From SMWD01 sp964629475 (GTDB lineage Bacteria > Pseudomonadota > Gammaproteobacteria > Steroidobacterales > GCA-2729495): a DNA stretch of 64,000 nucleotides. The position numbers and the translations under genes were made by a program. Below are positions 1 through 8,340 of this stretch, one piece after another. The notes under the pieces are model-generated. The model saw only the letters and a program-made list of their open reading frames with translations. It did no database searches and had not been told where the DNA came from. Numbering within the stretch: the stretch's first letter is position 1; the number at the start of each line of letters is the position of its first letter. The stretch is taken from NCBI GenBank assembly GCA_964629475.1, contig CAZVQW010000008.1:50100-114099 (forward strand). The letters run 5' to 3'.

Positions 1-464
1 ATGGCTGACTGCGGCTGCAATATATGGCAGAAATGCTCACCGGCTAATTTGGACAATGCGTATGTCTCGAGGGGTTGTGGCAATTCTGTTTCGGCGGACG
101 GAAGACCATCCGACTCACCAATCACCTTGGCGCTGGACAAAAAGATAAAGCGTCTGATGCCGGCAGTGATTGCGGCACGTAGCAGGTTGAGTGTTCCCGT
201 AACATTGAGCTCGATTGAACTCAATGGATTCTTTGCCACTTCGTTGACCTGATGAATGGCGGCACCATGCACGACCGCATCCATACCCTCGCAGGTCGCG
301 CGGCAATCTTCTGCATTCAGTAAACTGCCGTGTAAATAGTTCACTTCTGGCGTGGCGGCTCCCTCACGGATATCGACCAACCGCACGTCATGGCCCGCCT
401 CGGACAAGACCGAGCCGAGCGCCGAGCCGATGAAACCCAAACCGCCTGTTATCGATATACGCAT
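1..464 (-). CDS. NAD-dependent sugar epimerase/dehydratase, C-terminus cut by window edge
   Basis: This is an extended short-chain dehydrogenase/reductase that would act on a nucleotide sugar in the cytoplasm. The visible 154 residues begin at an ATG at 464 and carry the NAD-binding TGGLGFIG loop (residues 6-13), the D31 expected to hold NAD, the FLSSAKVIG strand (108-116) with catalytic Ser, and YALSK (135-139), the YxxxK pair. The gene runs off the left edge, so the substrate-specificity half is not visible. It starts 27 bases after the glycerotransferase-like gene on the same strand and probably belongs to the same transcript. The exact sugar substrate cannot be told. The family call is firm. 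Confidence 0.85.
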   Translation of the reverse strand, partial: MRISITGGLGFIGSALGSVLSEAGHDVRLVDIREGAATPEVNYLHGSLLNAEDCRATCEGMDAVVHGAAIHQVNEVAKNPLSSIELNVTGTLNLLRAAITAGIRRFIFLSSAKVIGESDGLPSAETELPQPLETYALSKLAGEHFCHILQPQSA

Positions 465-491
465 CAACTACTCTTCACTCGTACGACCCGC

Positions 492-1727
492 CTATACAGA
501 GGGTGGCAGGAATCGGGCCACGATTTCCCGGTATGTACGTTCACTCGATTGCGCATCACGCCAGGTATGAAATCTGCCGAGTACTTCCTGATACTTATCC
601 CGCCATTCACCTGTCCCATTATCGATAATCGATCTTAGTGCAGTCTCCAATTCGTTCACATTTTCAGGTTTTGGGCCGGGCGTTACTTCGTCAAAGTTAA
701 AGTAAAAGCTTCTCGAATGCTGCAGATAGCTGGCAAGATCCGGTACGAAGAAGATGACTGGTTTTTCCGTCAACAAGAAATCAAAAACAACACTTGAGTA
801 ATCACTAATCAGCCCGCTCACGGCACTGAACAAGCCGTTCGGATCGATACCCGCATCTATCAATATCAGGTGACTATTCGGACCGGAGACGAATGACCGA
901 TTCCGCAATCCATCCACAAAATGCAGCTTGACCAGCAATATGATGCCAAGTCGGGCAGCCATCTGCTCCAGGCCCTCGAGAGGAAACTCAAAACGGGAAG
1001 CATCATCGCGAAATGTCGGTAAATAGAGAAATACCGGCAGGCCCCTGCTCGTCACATCGGCAAGCATCGTCTGCTCGGGCCGGCTAATGCCCTCGCCTGA
1101 TGTACGAAGCAATTGATCATTGCGCGGAAAGCCGGTGATGACTACCCGATCGGCACCCACACCATAATACTCCTGACCTTGCCGGACATGATCCGGTGAT
1201 GTCGCAATCATCAGATCCGGCCGGACAAGATGCCAGGGCAGCAGGTAACTCCAGACCAACCGCTGCAGCGGAGAGCCATGAAATAATTTATACAGGCGAT
1301 GCGTTGGATGCTCAATTGCACGCTCCACCTTCTTAATGCCGATACCATGGCGCAACAAGACTTTCCTGGCGCCCCTAGATAACCAGTGATTGATATCTTT
1401 CGTCAGACCATCGAACACGTAGACGCCGGACGTCAGGCAGGCAAAAATTCCCTGCAGCGACCATGGCTGATAAACGACATAGCCACGGTCACGCAGACTC
1501 CGAATCACACCCGCATCGCTGCTGATCCATACAGGCTCAACGACACCCTCTTCTTGTCCAACAACATGCTCGAACAGTGCCGCCGCATTATCGGCAAATC
1601 GCTTGCCGCTCCAGCTGCCAAAAACCCAGCGATGTGGATTTCGCGGCACGAATCCCGACAAAAAATACAAAAAAAACAACAGGGGCCGGAATAAAACCCC
1701 AACAACGCCCTTAAAGGTGACGATCAT
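492..1727 (-). CDS. CDP-glycerol glycerophosphotransferase family protein (TagB/TagF-like)
   Basis: About 411 residues. One hydrophobic segment (about 4-25) is followed by the Glyphos_transf fold: RHGIGIKKVE (126-135), comparable to the HGTPLKK loop of TagF; YLPTFRDD (235-242); KLH (267-269); and SDYSSVVFDF (308-317), the signature that ends the nucleotide-binding site. Family members move glycerol-phosphate or ribitol-phosphate from a CDP carrier to a lipid-linked or surface glycan. In this locus it probably decorates the exopolysaccharide with a polyol phosphate, which is inference. I chose the ATG at 1727, two bases after the upstream SMP-30 stop codon. A longer frame from 1892 would only overlap that gene. 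No CDP-glycerol synthetase is visible in the window. Confidence 0.82.
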   Translation of the reverse strand: MIVTFKGVVGVLFRPLLFFLYFLSGFVPRNPHRWVFGSWSGKRFADNAAALFEHVVGQEEGVVEPVWISSDAGVIRSLRDRGYVVYQPWSLQGIFACLTSGVYVFDGLTKDINHWLSRGARKVLLRHGIGIKKVERAIEHPTHRLYKLFHGSPLQRLVWSYLLPWHLVRPDLMIATSPDHVRQGQEYYGVGADRVVITGFPRNDQLLRTSGEGISRPEQTMLADVTSRGLPVFLYLPTFRDDASRFEFPLEGLEQMAARLGIILLVKLHFVDGLRNRSFVSGPNSHLILIDAGIDPNGLFSAVSGLISDYSSVVFDFLLTEKPVIFFVPDLASYLQHSRSFYFNFDEVTPGPKPENVNELETALRSIIDNGTGEWRDKYQEVLGRFHTWRDAQSSERTYREIVARFLPPSV

Positions 1728-1729
1728 AT

Positions 1730-2614
1730 TTATTGAGCCCGTGACTGGCGTGGCGGCCGGACAGCGCCGGCCAAGACGCTGCGAATTCTGTAAATACTCG
1801 TGCGCGCACAAACATAAACACTCTTCGAATCCGCATCGCCAAATACAAGATTGGCCGGGCGTTCGGGAAGTTCTGCAAATGCGATACGACATCCATCCGG
1901 GTCAAACACTTCGATACCACGCAGGCAGGCAACCCAGACATTACCTACCTGATCAAGGCGAATACCGTCAGGACGATCACACTCACAAAAAACTCGTTCA
2001 TTCGATAACGTGCCGTCCATATCGACGATGAATTGCCGAAGATGCCCTTTCTCCGTATCTGCAACCAGCAATTCACTTTCATCGAGCGAAAACGCCAATC
2101 CGTTGGGTTTGTCAAAATCGTCTCGAAGCAATATCAATTGCATGCCGTCAGGATTCAGGCCAAAGACCCCCTGAAAATCAAGTTCGCGCTCCTCTTCTGC
2201 AACTCCATACGGTGGATCAGTAAAAAAAACCATGCCGTCGCTGCGCACAATTATGTCATTCGGACTATTCAGTCGCTTGCCGCGGAAACTGTCAACCACT
2301 GTTTGCACCAAGCCGGACCGATCCATGCTGCTGACACGACGATGCCGATGCTCACAGCTCAATAGTCTGCCATCGATATCCAGTGTATTACCGTTCGCCT
2401 GACCGGTCGGCTCACGCAGCAATCCTGTCTGGCCTTCACGATACCAGTACAACCGGTTTGCGAGTATATCGCTGAATAGCAGGCACTCCTTTTTTACACC
2501 GGTCAACGGCGTCAGTGGATCACTCGCCGATAGCCAAACCGGCCCCTCGACAAAACAAAATCCACCAGCAATTTTCTCCGCCTCTGACGAAACAATCATG
2601 TCTGACGTTGTCAT
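1730..2614 (-). CDS. SMP-30/gluconolactonase-like beta-propeller protein
   Basis: A six-bladed calcium-dependent propeller of the SMP-30/Gluconolactonase/LRE-like family, which usually hydrolyses sugar lactones. Motifs seen in order are FVEGPVW near the start (metal Glu), GKRLNSPNDI, FTDPPYG, DKPNGLAFS and RPDGIRLD, which contain the Glu, Asn and Asp ligands expected in the central channel. I chose the ATG at 2614, with GGAG nine bases upstream, giving about 294 residues, normal for the family. A GTG at 2683 in the same frame has no good ribosome-binding site. It is first in a minus-strand run with the glycerotransferase-like gene and the epimerase. Its place in a polysaccharide locus suggests action on a sugar lactone or glycan-derived intermediate, but the substrate is unknown. 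Confidence 0.8.
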   Translation of the reverse strand: MTTSDMIVSSEAEKIAGGFCFVEGPVWLSASDPLTPLTGVKKECLLFSDILANRLYWYREGQTGLLREPTGQANGNTLDIDGRLLSCEHRHRRVSSMDRSGLVQTVVDSFRGKRLNSPNDIIVRSDGMVFFTDPPYGVAEEERELDFQGVFGLNPDGMQLILLRDDFDKPNGLAFSLDESELLVADTEKGHLRQFIVDMDGTLSNERVFCECDRPDGIRLDQVGNVWVACLRGIEVFDPDGCRIAFAELPERPANLVFGDADSKSVYVCARTSIYRIRSVLAGAVRPPRQSRAQ

Positions 2615-2701
2615 TTCTGCCGGCTCCACATCGTCTGCTTGCAGCGAATCCATAAAACGGCAATCACCATAACCAGCATTCACGCCTTATTCATGCATAA
2701 C

Positions 2702-2718
2702 TTCAACATAATGTTGAA
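2702..2718. promoter_or_regulatory. Perfect 17-bp palindrome in divergent intergenic region (candidate operator)
   Basis: TTCAACAT-A-ATGTTGAA is a perfect inverted repeat with one central base. It lies between the SMP-30-like gene and the initiating glycosyltransferase, which are transcribed away from each other. The symmetry and position fit a dimeric repressor operator that could govern both directions. No regulator gene is linked to it in the window, so which protein binds is unknown. Confidence 0.4.
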
Positions 2719-2896
2719 AATTTTTCAGAACTTATGCACGGGATCATTTAAACTGATAGAAGTCGACTCCATAATAATCCTAGAATAAGAATTCGGCACA
2801 AATATCCTGAAACAGGACACTCAACCGGGAAAACCGATCGCGGATCTCTCGGCCTATTTTCCTGCCGTCCCACCAGAGCACGCAGACAAGGAATCC

Positions 2897-4357
2897 ATGA
2901 CCAGCAATCCAGAAACTGAATTCGGACGTCGAGGAACCAGCATCCTGCCGACCGTTTCACTTTCTCAAAGCATCATCTCCGGGTTGACTGCGCTGTTCGA
3001 TATTCTGATTTCCATTTCGACCGGCCTGTTGATTTTCTGGGCATACGTCATCGACGCACCAAAAGATCTCTCACTCTATATGACGGCGATAGCACTGTAT
3101 TCATTATTGATGGTGCAATCGTTCTACATGGTCGGACTCTATCGCTTCAGTCGCATCCTGACACCTCATCGTCAGGTTACAAATATTGCCGGAATTTGCC
3201 TGATCCTGACCCTGATCCTGATTGCCTGCGTATTCGCACTTAAAATCTCGGAAGAATTCTCGCGAGTCTGGGCCTTCAGCTGGTTTTTTGCGAACGTTAT
3301 CGGCATCGTCACCGCTCGGTTTGCGCTATACAAAATCGTCACCCGGCTGTCCGAGCAGGGTCGAATTGGTCGCAAGATAGCCATCTATGGCGGGACTGCA
3401 CAGGGCACACAGCTCATCCGGCATATTGACACTCTGCACGAGCCATGGAACAGAATCGTCGGCGTGTTCGATGATCGCTCGGACAGGGTAGAGTCAGATC
3501 TTGAGGGCTATCCGCTAATCGGCAATACCGAGGACCTCGTCGCATGGTGCCGTGAAAATCATGCCGATGAAGTATTGATTGCATTACCGTGGAGTGCCCG
3601 GGAGCGAATCCTGGCAATTCTCCAACTGCTTGCCGCCTTGCCCGTCAATGTGCGCCTGAGCCCCGAATTCATGGGCATGGACTTGTTGCACCGACGCACG
3701 ACCAATCAATTTCGCGTGCCCATGCTAAGCGTCCTTGAAAAACCCGTTTCAGGATGGGGCGCGATTACGAAAACGATTCTGGACTACGCTGTCGCGCTCA
3801 CGATGATGATAATCGCCTCACCACTATTGCTCGCAGTCATGCTCGCAATCAAGCTGGACAGTCCCGGACCGATATTTTTCCGCCAGAAACGCTATGGATT
3901 CAATAACCAGTTAATAGAGGTATACAAGTTTCGGTCGATGCATGCAGATCAGACCGACCATGATGCCGAGGCGATCACGCGTAAAGATGACCCGCGGGTC
4001 ACGCGAGTAGGTGCAATCATCCGTCGGTTCAGCATCGACGAACTACCGCAAATCTTCAATGTCCTGATGGGTGATATGTCGGTTGTCGGACCGCGCCCTC
4101 ACGCATTGAAGGCTAAGGCCGGAGACGTACTGTACGAAGATGTCATCGACCAATATGCCGTCCGGCACAAGGTCAAACCCGGGATCACGGGCTGGGCGCA
4201 GGTCAACGGATGGCGCGGCGATACCCATGATGAGGCCTCTCTGATCGGACGACTGGAGCATGATCTGTACTACATTGACAACTGGTCCGTTCTACTCGAC
4301 CTCAGCATCATAGTGCGCACAGTCGTCGTCGTTCTGCGCGGTGAGAACAGTTACTAG
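2897..4357 (+). CDS. Undecaprenyl-phosphate sugar-1-phosphate transferase (WcaJ/GumD type), EPS initiation
   Basis: A 486-residue polyisoprenyl-phosphate hexose-1-phosphate transferase. It would load the first sugar (often glucose) from a UDP-sugar onto undecaprenyl phosphate at the inner membrane. Four N-terminal membrane segments lie at about 23-50, 60-80, 95-115 and 125-145, then a Rossmann-like CoA_binding_3 region (about 160-270), a re-entrant hydrophobic helix (about 292-318) and the catalytic domain with KFRSMH (344-349), FSIDELPQ (378-385) and VVGPRPH (396-402). The length matches the undecaprenyl-phosphate glucose transferase subfamily. AAGGA lies a few bases before the ATG. It stands alone on the plus strand, convergent with the GT4 gene. 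WcaJ, GumD and PssY-type enzymes cannot be separated by eye. Confidence 0.9.
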   Translation: MTSNPETEFGRRGTSILPTVSLSQSIISGLTALFDILISISTGLLIFWAYVIDAPKDLSLYMTAIALYSLLMVQSFYMVGLYRFSRILTPHRQVTNIAGICLILTLILIACVFALKISEEFSRVWAFSWFFANVIGIVTARFALYKIVTRLSEQGRIGRKIAIYGGTAQGTQLIRHIDTLHEPWNRIVGVFDDRSDRVESDLEGYPLIGNTEDLVAWCRENHADEVLIALPWSARERILAILQLLAALPVNVRLSPEFMGMDLLHRRTTNQFRVPMLSVLEKPVSGWGAITKTILDYAVALTMMIIASPLLLAVMLAIKLDSPGPIFFRQKRYGFNNQLIEVYKFRSMHADQTDHDAEAITRKDDPRVTRVGAIIRRFSIDELPQIFNVLMGDMSVVGPRPHALKAKAGDVLYEDVIDQYAVRHKVKPGITGWAQVNGWRGDTHDEASLIGRLEHDLYYIDNWSVLLDLSIIVRTVVVVLRGENSY

Positions 4358-4383
4358 CAGAGTCACAGAGCCTTGAAAAAAAC

Positions 4384-5505
4384 TCAGGTTAGTGCCAGCT
4401 CTTTATAAACAGCCACGGTCTCGTCAACCATGCGGTCGAAGCTGAATGTAGCCGCAATTTCTGCTGACCTGATTGCCATAGCGTCGCGCAGTTCCGGTTG
4501 CCGTGCCAGAGAAACCAGGCGATCGGCCATCGACTCGATCGACATTGGTGATACTACGAAACCGTTCTCTCCATCACGCACGACCAGGTTCGCTCCACCG
4601 ACATCTGTCATGACAATCGGCAGACTATTCGCCGCGGCTTCCAGTAACACGTAGGGCATGCCCTCGTAGCGACTCGGCAATATGAATACATCGAATGCAT
4701 TCATAAGCTCTGCGCCGTTCGCGGCCCCGGTGAACACGACCTGATCTTCAACACCCAGATTGACGGCAAGTGCTTTCACTACCCCGAACTCAGGTCCGTC
4801 ACCAACGATGACCAGCCGCACGTTACTGACCTGTCGGCTAGCCATGGCAAAGGCCGACAGCGCACGATCGACGGCTTTCTGATGAGAGATTCGCCCGACG
4901 AAGCCGAAGCAGATCGTGTCTGCTTCCAGGCTCAGTTGCCGGCGAAGTGCACCATGATTAGTCGCGGGTAGCGACCCGATACCATTGCACACGACCCGCA
5001 ATTTATGCGCAGGGAACCCCAGACTTTGAAAATGCTCACGCTCGGCCGGCGATACACAAATAATTCGCCCGCACAAGCCCATGAGTAATCGCTCGGCAAT
5101 TAAGTACGCCGACCGCGCCAGCACGGACAACTGTGGATTCATCGTTATCGGCGCATGAGGTGTATACACGACGGGAACACTCTTACCCACCTGCGCGAGG
5201 CGCAACAACGCGCCGGCCTTGGAGCTGTGCGCATGCACAACGTCAAACGGGCCCATCTCGTCGATCAGGCATTTCAACTGCCGGCATGCACTGATATCAC
5301 CGAGCGTCACGGACCGATGCATCTCCAGTTCGAAAACGCTGAGCCGGCACACCTTGCTGATGGCTTCCAGGAACCATGCTTCGGCCCGACGTGGAGAGTA
5401 GATCAGCGAAACTTCGTGACCTCTCGCCAGCAATCCACGGGCCAGATCGATCACATGGCGCCCGGCACCTCCGCTGCAGGCCTCGAGGACCAGTAATACA
5501 CGCAT
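4384..5505 (-). CDS. Glycosyltransferase family 4 (GT-B fold)
   Basis: About 373 residues. The N-terminal acceptor domain has the glycine-rich SGGAGRHV loop (11-18), and the C-terminal GT1 domain has GFVGRISHQKAVD (201-213), VIVGDGP and EGMPYVLLEA (281-290) with the Glu-x7-Glu pair that contacts the donor nucleotide sugar. It would add a sugar to the growing lipid-linked repeat unit on the cytoplasmic side. I chose the ATG at 5505, preceded by GGGAG and AAGGGG, over an in-frame ATG at 5529. It is the only classical glycosyltransferase visible, so further ones are probably encoded elsewhere or left of the window. Donor and acceptor are unknown. Confidence 0.88.
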   Translation of the reverse strand: MRVLLVLEACSGGAGRHVIDLARGLLARGHEVSLIYSPRRAEAWFLEAISKVCRLSVFELEMHRSVTLGDISACRQLKCLIDEMGPFDVVHAHSSKAGALLRLAQVGKSVPVVYTPHAPITMNPQLSVLARSAYLIAERLLMGLCGRIICVSPAEREHFQSLGFPAHKLRVVCNGIGSLPATNHGALRRQLSLEADTICFGFVGRISHQKAVDRALSAFAMASRQVSNVRLVIVGDGPEFGVVKALAVNLGVEDQVVFTGAANGAELMNAFDVFILPSRYEGMPYVLLEAAANSLPIVMTDVGGANLVVRDGENGFVVSPMSIESMADRLVSLARQPELRDAMAIRSAEIAATFSFDRMVDETVAVYKELALT

Positions 5506-5591
5506 ACCCCTTACTCCCGGGACATGCATGTGGTCATACGTCGAATGTCTGACTGCCCCCGGTTGCGAGTGTGTCGTTCAATCTGCATTAC

Positions 5592-7763
5592 TCAACCCGT
5601 GTAGTACTTCTCGAGATCGCCCGTATACGCACCGGAGTCACCATACCCATATTGTGCATGCTTCCTGGCATCGACCATCGACAATAAGCTACCGGCCAAC
5701 CGGGCATGTGCGCCATGGAGCTGACCGAGTGTATTGCGCACCACGGCACGCCTGGTTTTAGCCCAATGCACAACAACGACTGTCGCATCAGCCCATTGAC
5801 AAAGAATGCGAGCATCCGTCGTCGCCAATACCGGCGGTGAATCGATCACGATAAAATCGAAACGTTCGTTGAGTGTTTCGAGGAGTTGCTGCATTTTTTC
5901 CGACTCGAGCAGATTTGGTGCATTCGGGCTGGGTGATCCGGCCGGCAGGATAAAAAGACCCGCCGATTCATTTTCGACCAGCACATCATCAACAGTTGCG
6001 GTACCGGTCAGGACATCTACGAGACCGGGTTGGCGAGCGATACCAAAAAGTTCATGACAGCTCGGCCGCCGCGTATCGGCGTCGATCAGCACCGTTCTGC
6101 GCCCCGCCGCACTTTGACTCGTCGCCAGACACGAGGCAACCGTCGTCTTGCCCTCACCGGGCACCGAAGAGGTCACCAGTACTGATTTGGGCGCCTGAGC
6201 CGGAAACGCAAGGCCGATACTCCAGTTCAGAGTTCTGAGTGCCTCACCGAATGCCGTACTTGGCTTGCCCGACACATATCCCGCCAAAGACTTGTAACTG
6301 CCGGTACTCGGCACGAGCGGCACAAATCCGATCGACGGTACCCCGGTCGCCCGCTCCAATTCATCACCGCTGCGAAATCCGTCATCCAGCAGTTCGATGA
6401 TCAGAACAATAATCAAACCGAGTATCGTCGCGGCAATGAACACCAACGCCAGAATGACACCAACCTGCGGGAATGCCGGCTGCAACGGCATATCCGCCGG
6501 AGAAATCACCCGCGCATCAGCCTGCTGAAAATCGGCATCCTCCTGTGACAGGGTCTCCTTCTGTCGAGACAACAGGGTTGCCAGCAAAATACGGTTTGCC
6601 TCGGCTTCGCGTTCCAATGCACGCAATTCAATTTCATTTTGATTCGCGATGGCAACCTGCTTCTTCATCTCATCGAGGCTCAGCTGCAACGATTCTTCCC
6701 TTGCTCGTGCCACCGCCACCTGGTTCCGCAATCCGGCGACAATCTTATCGATCTCGGCGTCGATACGCGCCTTGAAGTCTTCCGCTTCTGCCCGCAACTG
6801 CACCATCTTCGGATGCCGCTCGCCGTACTCGGATGACGATTCGGCCACTTTTCGTTCGACCTCCGATTCCTGCTCGCGAAGTCGCTGAATGAGGGGTGAG
6901 TTGAGCACCTCATACAAGGTATCGTTACTGCGTTGGCCGGGTGACATTTCCTCTATCTGACTCAGGCGGGCCGACGCCTCCGCTCGTTCGCTGCGCGCCA
7001 GTACAAGCTGAGTATTGAGCTCGATCAACTCCCGGGATGCCAGCGTAATGCCGTCACCACCGAGCAAACCAAAACCTGCTCGTGCCGCCTCGACCTGCCG
7101 CTCCGCACTCTGCACTTTATCCCTGAGCTCATCGATCCGAATCCCGAGCCATGCATTTGCCCGATGCGTTGACTCGAACTTTGCCTCGAGCCGAGACACG
7201 ATGTATTCATCGGATAATGTATTGGCAATCGTGGCTGCCTTCTCTGCAGACTCCGATGAGAAACCAACCGAAATGACGCGCGACGTGTCAAGCGTAAGAA
7301 CGGTCAGGCGCTGCAAGAATCGATTAACGATTGTGCTGAACCCACGGGAGAGCGCGCCAGACAAGGCCTCATCGACCGGTTCCAGGTCGGGATTGAACTC
7401 CGGATCATCGTACAGTTCGAGTCGCCGGATAACGCGACCGGCCAATGCCCGCGAACTCAGGACAAGAGCCTCGCTATGAATCGACTCCTCGTCACCGCTC
7501 AGTCCGGCCACAACCGATTCAACCGATACGATATTGGTTTTGGTCGGCTCGACCATGATCAACGCCTCAGCCGAATATCTCGGCGTGATCATGAATAATA
7601 TTAATCCGGCACATATCAGTGAACCGAGTATCACACCGATCAGCACCCATTTGCGCCTGGCGACTGCAGCAATGATCTCACCGAGACCGGGATCAGCCGG
7701 CATGCTAATGGCACCACTGGCCCGACTCTGTACTTCAGTTTGTGTATCAATCTGCCGCATCAA
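5592..7763 (-). CDS. Wzc/ExoP-like polysaccharide co-polymerase with tyrosine autokinase domain
   Basis: 723 residues joining a Wzz chain-length domain to a cytoplasmic BY-kinase. Seen in order: a membrane helix at about 38-60, a long periplasmic coiled-coil region (about 180-410), a second membrane helix just before the kinase, then Walker A SVPGEGKTT (533-541), Walker A' VLIDADTRRP (558-567), Walker B IVIDSPP (638-644) and a C-terminal tyrosine cluster (Y705, Y707, Y713, Y720, Y721) suited to autophosphorylation. Such proteins set polymer length and couple Wzy polymerisation to export through Wza. The start overlaps the stop of the upstream export gene as ATGA. Unlike Xanthomonas GumC, the kinase domain is present, so the protein is closer to Wzc/ExoP. 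Confidence 0.9.
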   Translation of the reverse strand: MMRQIDTQTEVQSRASGAISMPADPGLGEIIAAVARRKWVLIGVILGSLICAGLILFMITPRYSAEALIMVEPTKTNIVSVESVVAGLSGDEESIHSEALVLSSRALAGRVIRRLELYDDPEFNPDLEPVDEALSGALSRGFSTIVNRFLQRLTVLTLDTSRVISVGFSSESAEKAATIANTLSDEYIVSRLEAKFESTHRANAWLGIRIDELRDKVQSAERQVEAARAGFGLLGGDGITLASRELIELNTQLVLARSERAEASARLSQIEEMSPGQRSNDTLYEVLNSPLIQRLREQESEVERKVAESSSEYGERHPKMVQLRAEAEDFKARIDAEIDKIVAGLRNQVAVARAREESLQLSLDEMKKQVAIANQNEIELRALEREAEANRILLATLLSRQKETLSQEDADFQQADARVISPADMPLQPAFPQVGVILALVFIAATILGLIIVLIIELLDDGFRSGDELERATGVPSIGFVPLVPSTGSYKSLAGYVSGKPSTAFGEALRTLNWSIGLAFPAQAPKSVLVTSSVPGEGKTTVASCLATSQSAAGRRTVLIDADTRRPSCHELFGIARQPGLVDVLTGTATVDDVLVENESAGLFILPAGSPSPNAPNLLESEKMQQLLETLNERFDFIVIDSPPVLATTDARILCQWADATVVVVHWAKTRRAVVRNTLGQLHGAHARLAGSLLSMVDARKHAQYGYGDSGAYTGDLEKYYTG

Positions 7764-8317
7764 AAAAACCTTTCCGGAACTTCAATAACATCACCGGGCT
7801 GAATCAGTGTGTCATCATTTACCTGCAGTTCGACCCGATTATCATCACTGCCCCGGACGATTTGTATGCGATTCTTTCGAGCTCGATACGTAAATCCGCC
7901 GGCTACGGCAATCGCACTGATAACCGTCATGCCGCTGGAATAAGGATAACTGCCGGGTGATTTGACCTCGCCAAAGATATAGAAGGGCCGATAGTCAAGC
8001 AGCTCTACGCTGACCCTGGGATTTCTCAGGTAATCGGGGCGCAATGCAGCGATGATGGCGCTTTCAAACTCATTGGCGGTCCGGCCGTCTGCCTCGACGT
8101 CCCCGACAAGGGGTAGTGACACTTTACCCGCCGTATCAATCTCAAATTCACCGGACAGATCTTCGTGACCGTAGACCGTGATCCGTATTTTATCACCCAT
8201 CGAAAGTCGATATTCGGTGCCGGGGGGCTGCTCATCAGCTGCCGGTGCCACTACAGTCAGAAATCCGATCAGCAAGCCAAACAGAATCACAACAGTTCGT
8301 CGATACATCACTCTCAT
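7760..8317 (-). CDS. Polysaccharide export protein, Wza/GumB-like
   Basis: 185 residues. A signal peptide (about 1-26) precedes a Poly_export domain beginning with YRLSMGDKIRITVYGHEDLSG, and an SLBB-type segment with FYIFGEVKSPGSYPYSSGMTV follows. It has no lipobox cysteine and lacks the C-terminal amphipathic helix of full-length Wza, so it resembles the short GumB/EpsA form that probably pairs with a separate outer-membrane pore. The beta-barrel gene just upstream in the same run is a plausible partner. The Wzc-like gene follows with an ATGA overlap, which makes co-translation likely. It would form part of the periplasmic and outer-membrane conduit for the polymer. Confidence 0.88.
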   Translation of the reverse strand: MRVMYRRTVVILFGLLIGFLTVVAPAADEQPPGTEYRLSMGDKIRITVYGHEDLSGEFEIDTAGKVSLPLVGDVEADGRTANEFESAIIAALRPDYLRNPRVSVELLDYRPFYIFGEVKSPGSYPYSSGMTVISAIAVAGGFTYRARKNRIQIVRGSDDNRVELQVNDDTLIQPGDVIEVPERFF

Positions 8318-8340
8318 ATCCGGTTAACCTCAGATCGACT

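Noticed and set aside
7015..7479. Long plus-strand frame opposite the Wzc-like gene
   Set aside because: It is the antisense of a coiled-coil coding stretch; the Ser/Arg-rich composition is typical of a shadow frame.
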